A stretch of 34,961 nucleotides of DNA from the NCBI GenBank assembly GCA_964407855.1, contig CAYOXI010000023.1, forward strand, positions 1 through 34,961, written 5' to 3'. Origin of the DNA: SHZI01 sp964407855. Lineage in GTDB: Bacteria; Pseudomonadota; Gammaproteobacteria; Steroidobacterales; GCA-2729495. A program made the translations under genes and the position numbers. Shown piece by piece: positions 32,684 through 34,961 of this stretch. The notes below the pieces were generated by a model. The model searched no databases, was not told the origin of the DNA, and was given only the letters and a program-made list of their open reading frames with translations. The stretch's first letter is position 1. Every line of letters begins with the position of its first letter.

Positions 32684-34961
32684 ATGAAATTCAGTGAACA
32701 GTGGTTGCGTGAGTTTGCCAATCCGGCGGGTGACACCGCAGCGCTCGTGCACCAGCTGACCATGCAGGGACTCGAAGTCGAGGGCACTGAGGCTGCCGGA
32801 CCACTGCTGGATCACGTCGTTGCCGGGCGCGTCATCGCAGTGGGCCCGCATCCCGATGCCGACCGTCTGCGCCTCTGCCGCGTGGACATCGGAGGTAGCG
32901 AGGTGCAGATCGTGTGCGGGGCTGCCAACGTTCGCAACGGCGGCGTCTATCCGACCGCACTCCCTGGTGCAGTCCTCCCCGGTGGACTGGCCATCAAGGC
33001 CGCACGTCTCCGTGGTGTCGAGTCCGCCGGAATGCTTTGCTCTGCGACCGAGTTGGGACTCACGGAGCGCCCAGAGGGTTTGCTCGAGCTTGACCCGAAG
33101 CTGCCGCCAGGAACGCCGGTAGGGGTAGCGCTCAGGCTTGACGACCAGATCCTCGACCTCAAGGTGACGCCTAACCGGGCGGACTGTTTCTCGGTAACCG
33201 GCATCGCGCGTGACCTGGCGGCGGCGTTGAGCCTGCCGTTCAAGGCGCCGGAGCGAGAGCCGATCGCCCCGACCATTCCGGCGGTAATCCCGGCCCGGAT
33301 CGGAGATGCCGCGGACTGTCCGCGCTTCGGACTAAGGGTCATCCGTGATCTTGATCCGGCGGCTGCAAGCCCCCTCTGGCTTCGGGAGCGCCTGCGCCGC
33401 AGCGGTATCCGCGCCATCAACGCCGTGGTGGATGTCACGAATTACGTCATGCTGGAACTGGGCCAGCCCATGCATGCCTACGATCTTGAAAAGGTCTCGG
33501 AGGAGCTCGTAGTACGCCGCGCCGTCGCGGACGAGGAACTGCAGCTGTTGTCCGGGGAGCAGGTCACCCTGGACCCGGACGTTCTGGTAGTCGCCGATGC
33601 CAACTCTGCCGTCGGCCTCGCGGGCATCATGGGTGGCAGCCGCACCGGGGTCACTGCCGGCACCCGTCATGTCTTGCTCGAAGCGGCATTCTTTGCGCCA
33701 GCGGCCATCGCCGGGCGCGCTCGCCGCTTCGGCCTCCAGACTGATGCAGCCACCCGTTTCGAAAGGGGGGTGGACCCGACGGTTCAGGTATGGGCACTGG
33801 AGCGGGCGACCGCCCTGTTGCTGGACATTGCCGGCGGGCAACCCGGACCGTGCGTAGTCACGGGCGAGGCAGTCGCTCCGGCTTCCGTTGTGGAACTGCG
33901 GCGCAGCCGGCTGGACCGTGTGCTCGGGCAGGCGGTCCCGGACGCGGATGTGGTGTCGATCCTCGTCAGACTTGGGATGGAAATAGCGCCAACCTCCAGC
34001 GGTTGGCGGGTCAGGCCACCGGCCTTCCGCTTCGATGTCCGCACCGAAATTGATCTCGTGGAGGAGGTTGCCCGGATCTTTGGCTATGACCGGATCCAGG
34101 CCAGCCCTGGACGTCAGGTCATGCGCCTTGGTGAGGTTCCCGCACGGTGCGTGCCGATTGACCGGGTGCGGACCACGCTCGTCGAGCGGGGCTATCAGGA
34201 AGCCATCACCTACAGCTTCATCGAGGCGGCCCTGGACCGTCACCTGGCTGGTGGTAGCGATGGCGTTGGCCTGCTGAATCCGCTATCGGCAGACCTGGCT
34301 GTGATGCGCCAGACGCTGTGGGCAGGACTACTACAGGCCGCCCGGCACAATCTGGCCCGCCAGCAGCGGCGAGTCCGGCTGTTTGAATATGGCGTGCGCT
34401 TTCTCCCCGGCCCGGAGGGAGTGACTGAAGAGGCCGTGCTGGCCGGCATGGCTCACGGGGCCACCGTCCCCGAGCAGTGGGGAACGCCCGGCAGCCCCAC
34501 CGATTTCTTTGATGTCAAGGCGGATGTCGACGCGGTACTGTCCCTCGTTGCTCGCACCGGCACCTGGAACTTCCTGCCTGCAGAGCACCTGGCGCTTCAG
34601 CCTGGCCGTACGGCGCGCATCCTGCGGGGTGATCAGGCCGTGGGCTGGATCGGCGTTCTCCATCCGCAGCTGGTGGCCGCACTCGACCTGCCCGGGGCTC
34701 CGGTTCTGTTTGAGGTCAGCGGGGCGGTCTTTCAGGCTCGCGAGCAGCCAACTTACCAGGGTCTGTCGAAATTCCCGGTCGTCAGGCGCGACCTGGCTGT
34801 TCTGGTGAGTCGGGACACGCCGGTAGCGCGCCTGCAGGCGGTAGCCGCCGAAGCCGCCGGAGACCTCCTCCGGGAGGTGGTGGCATTTGACATTTTCGCC
34901 GGCGGACGCATAGACGCAGGACAAAAGAGCGTGGCTTTGGGCTTGATTTTGCAGGAAACTT
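32684..34961 (+). CDS. pheT: Phenylalanine-tRNA ligase beta subunit, 3' end outside window
   Basis: An open frame of 759 codons runs off the right edge; a complete PheT is about 790-800 residues, so roughly the last 35 are missing. Domains visible: N-terminal tRNA-binding EMAP-like region (HVVAGRVIAVGPHPDADRL, about 46-64), B3/B4 editing region containing NAVVDVTNYVMLELGQPMHAYD, B5, the catalytic-like core with AITYSFIE and LLNPLS, and the beginning of the ferredoxin-like anticodon-binding domain (KFPVVRRDLAVLV). ATG 32684 begins the canonical MKFSEQWLREF. ihfA would be expected next. Confidence 0.97.
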   Translation, partial: MKFSEQWLREFANPAGDTAALVHQLTMQGLEVEGTEAAGPLLDHVVAGRVIAVGPHPDADRLRLCRVDIGGSEVQIVCGAANVRNGGVYPTALPGAVLPGGLAIKAARLRGVESAGMLCSATELGLTERPEGLLELDPKLPPGTPVGVALRLDDQILDLKVTPNRADCFSVTGIARDLAAALSLPFKAPEREPIAPTIPAVIPARIGDAADCPRFGLRVIRDLDPAAASPLWLRERLRRSGIRAINAVVDVTNYVMLELGQPMHAYDLEKVSEELVVRRAVADEELQLLSGEQVTLDPDVLVVADANSAVGLAGIMGGSRTGVTAGTRHVLLEAAFFAPAAIAGRARRFGLQTDAATRFERGVDPTVQVWALERATALLLDIAGGQPGPCVVTGEAVAPASVVELRRSRLDRVLGQAVPDADVVSILVRLGMEIAPTSSGWRVRPPAFRFDVRTEIDLVEEVARIFGYDRIQASPGRQVMRLGEVPARCVPIDRVRTTLVERGYQEAITYSFIEAALDRHLAGGSDGVGLLNPLSADLAVMRQTLWAGLLQAARHNLARQQRRVRLFEYGVRFLPGPEGVTEEAVLAGMAHGATVPEQWGTPGSPTDFFDVKADVDAVLSLVARTGTWNFLPAEHLALQPGRTARILRGDQAVGWIGVLHPQLVAALDLPGAPVLFEVSGAVFQAREQPTYQGLSKFPVVRRDLAVLVSRDTPVARLQAVAAEAAGDLLREVVAFDIFAGGRIDAGQKSVALGLILQET

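Noticed and set aside
31232..32851. Minus-strand open frame of about 539 codons
   Set aside because: It is antisense to rpmI, rplT and pheS, all certain genes.

Overview
The window is a stretch of chromosome from a high-G+C gammaproteobacterium. Nearly every gene is housekeeping. The gene order mupP-ubiG-mtaD-gyrA-serC-pheA-hisC-aroA-cmk-rpsA-ihfB, and aminotransferase-uvrB on the far side of a tRNA-Asn, matches what I recall of Pseudomonas aeruginosa. The differences (a serA-type gene inside the aromatic operon, no mtnA, no tyrA fused to aroA, no trpS before scpA, no O-antigen cluster after ihfB) argue against Pseudomonas itself and for another gammaproteobacterial lineage. No IS element, prophage, rRNA operon or CRISPR array is visible.

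Layout. (1) Positions 1-1730, minus strand: a two-gene accessory unit with visibly lower G+C. A DUF6502-type protein with a helix-turn-helix-like segment lies upstream of an exported protein that ends, at the window edge, in a 24-bp in-frame tandem repeat encoding GSGVRGIS. (2) 1949-3074, minus: yciB-yciI-bolA, overlapping ends. (3) 3129-6837, plus: yciO, an M50 membrane protease, the condensin partners scpA and scpB, and rluB. (4) 6848-10332, minus: mtaD, ubiG, mupP, yciK. (5) 10605-23506, plus: gyrA, then serC-serA-pheA-hisC-aroA-cmk-rpsA-ihfB-lapA-lapB, mostly with overlaps or short gaps. (6) 23623-25003: a small exported helix-hairpin-helix protein, galU, and a tRNA-Asn on the minus strand. 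(7) 25091-28367: a class Ib aspartate aminotransferase divergent from uvrB. (8) 28449-34961, plus: tRNA-Val and thrS-infC-rpmI-rplT-pheS-pheT, with pheT cut by the window edge.

How the genes work together: block 5 joins serine synthesis (SerA-like, SerC), the P-protein for phenylalanine, a histidinol-phosphate-type aminotransferase and EPSP synthase to nucleotide supply (Cmk), ribosomal protein S1, IHF-beta and the LapA/LapB system that controls LPS synthesis. Block 8 is the classic translation operon. It shows the infC rare start codon (AUC here) behind a strong Shine-Dalgarno sequence, and a tRNA-Val gene ending 15 nt before thrS.

The least explained part is the DUF6502/octapeptide-repeat pair at the left edge. 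Secondary points are the thrS start without a ribosome binding site directly behind a tRNA, a probably leaderless yciO, a perfect 7-5-7 palindrome before the ComEA-like gene, and a SerA-like enzyme without the usual acidic active-site segment.
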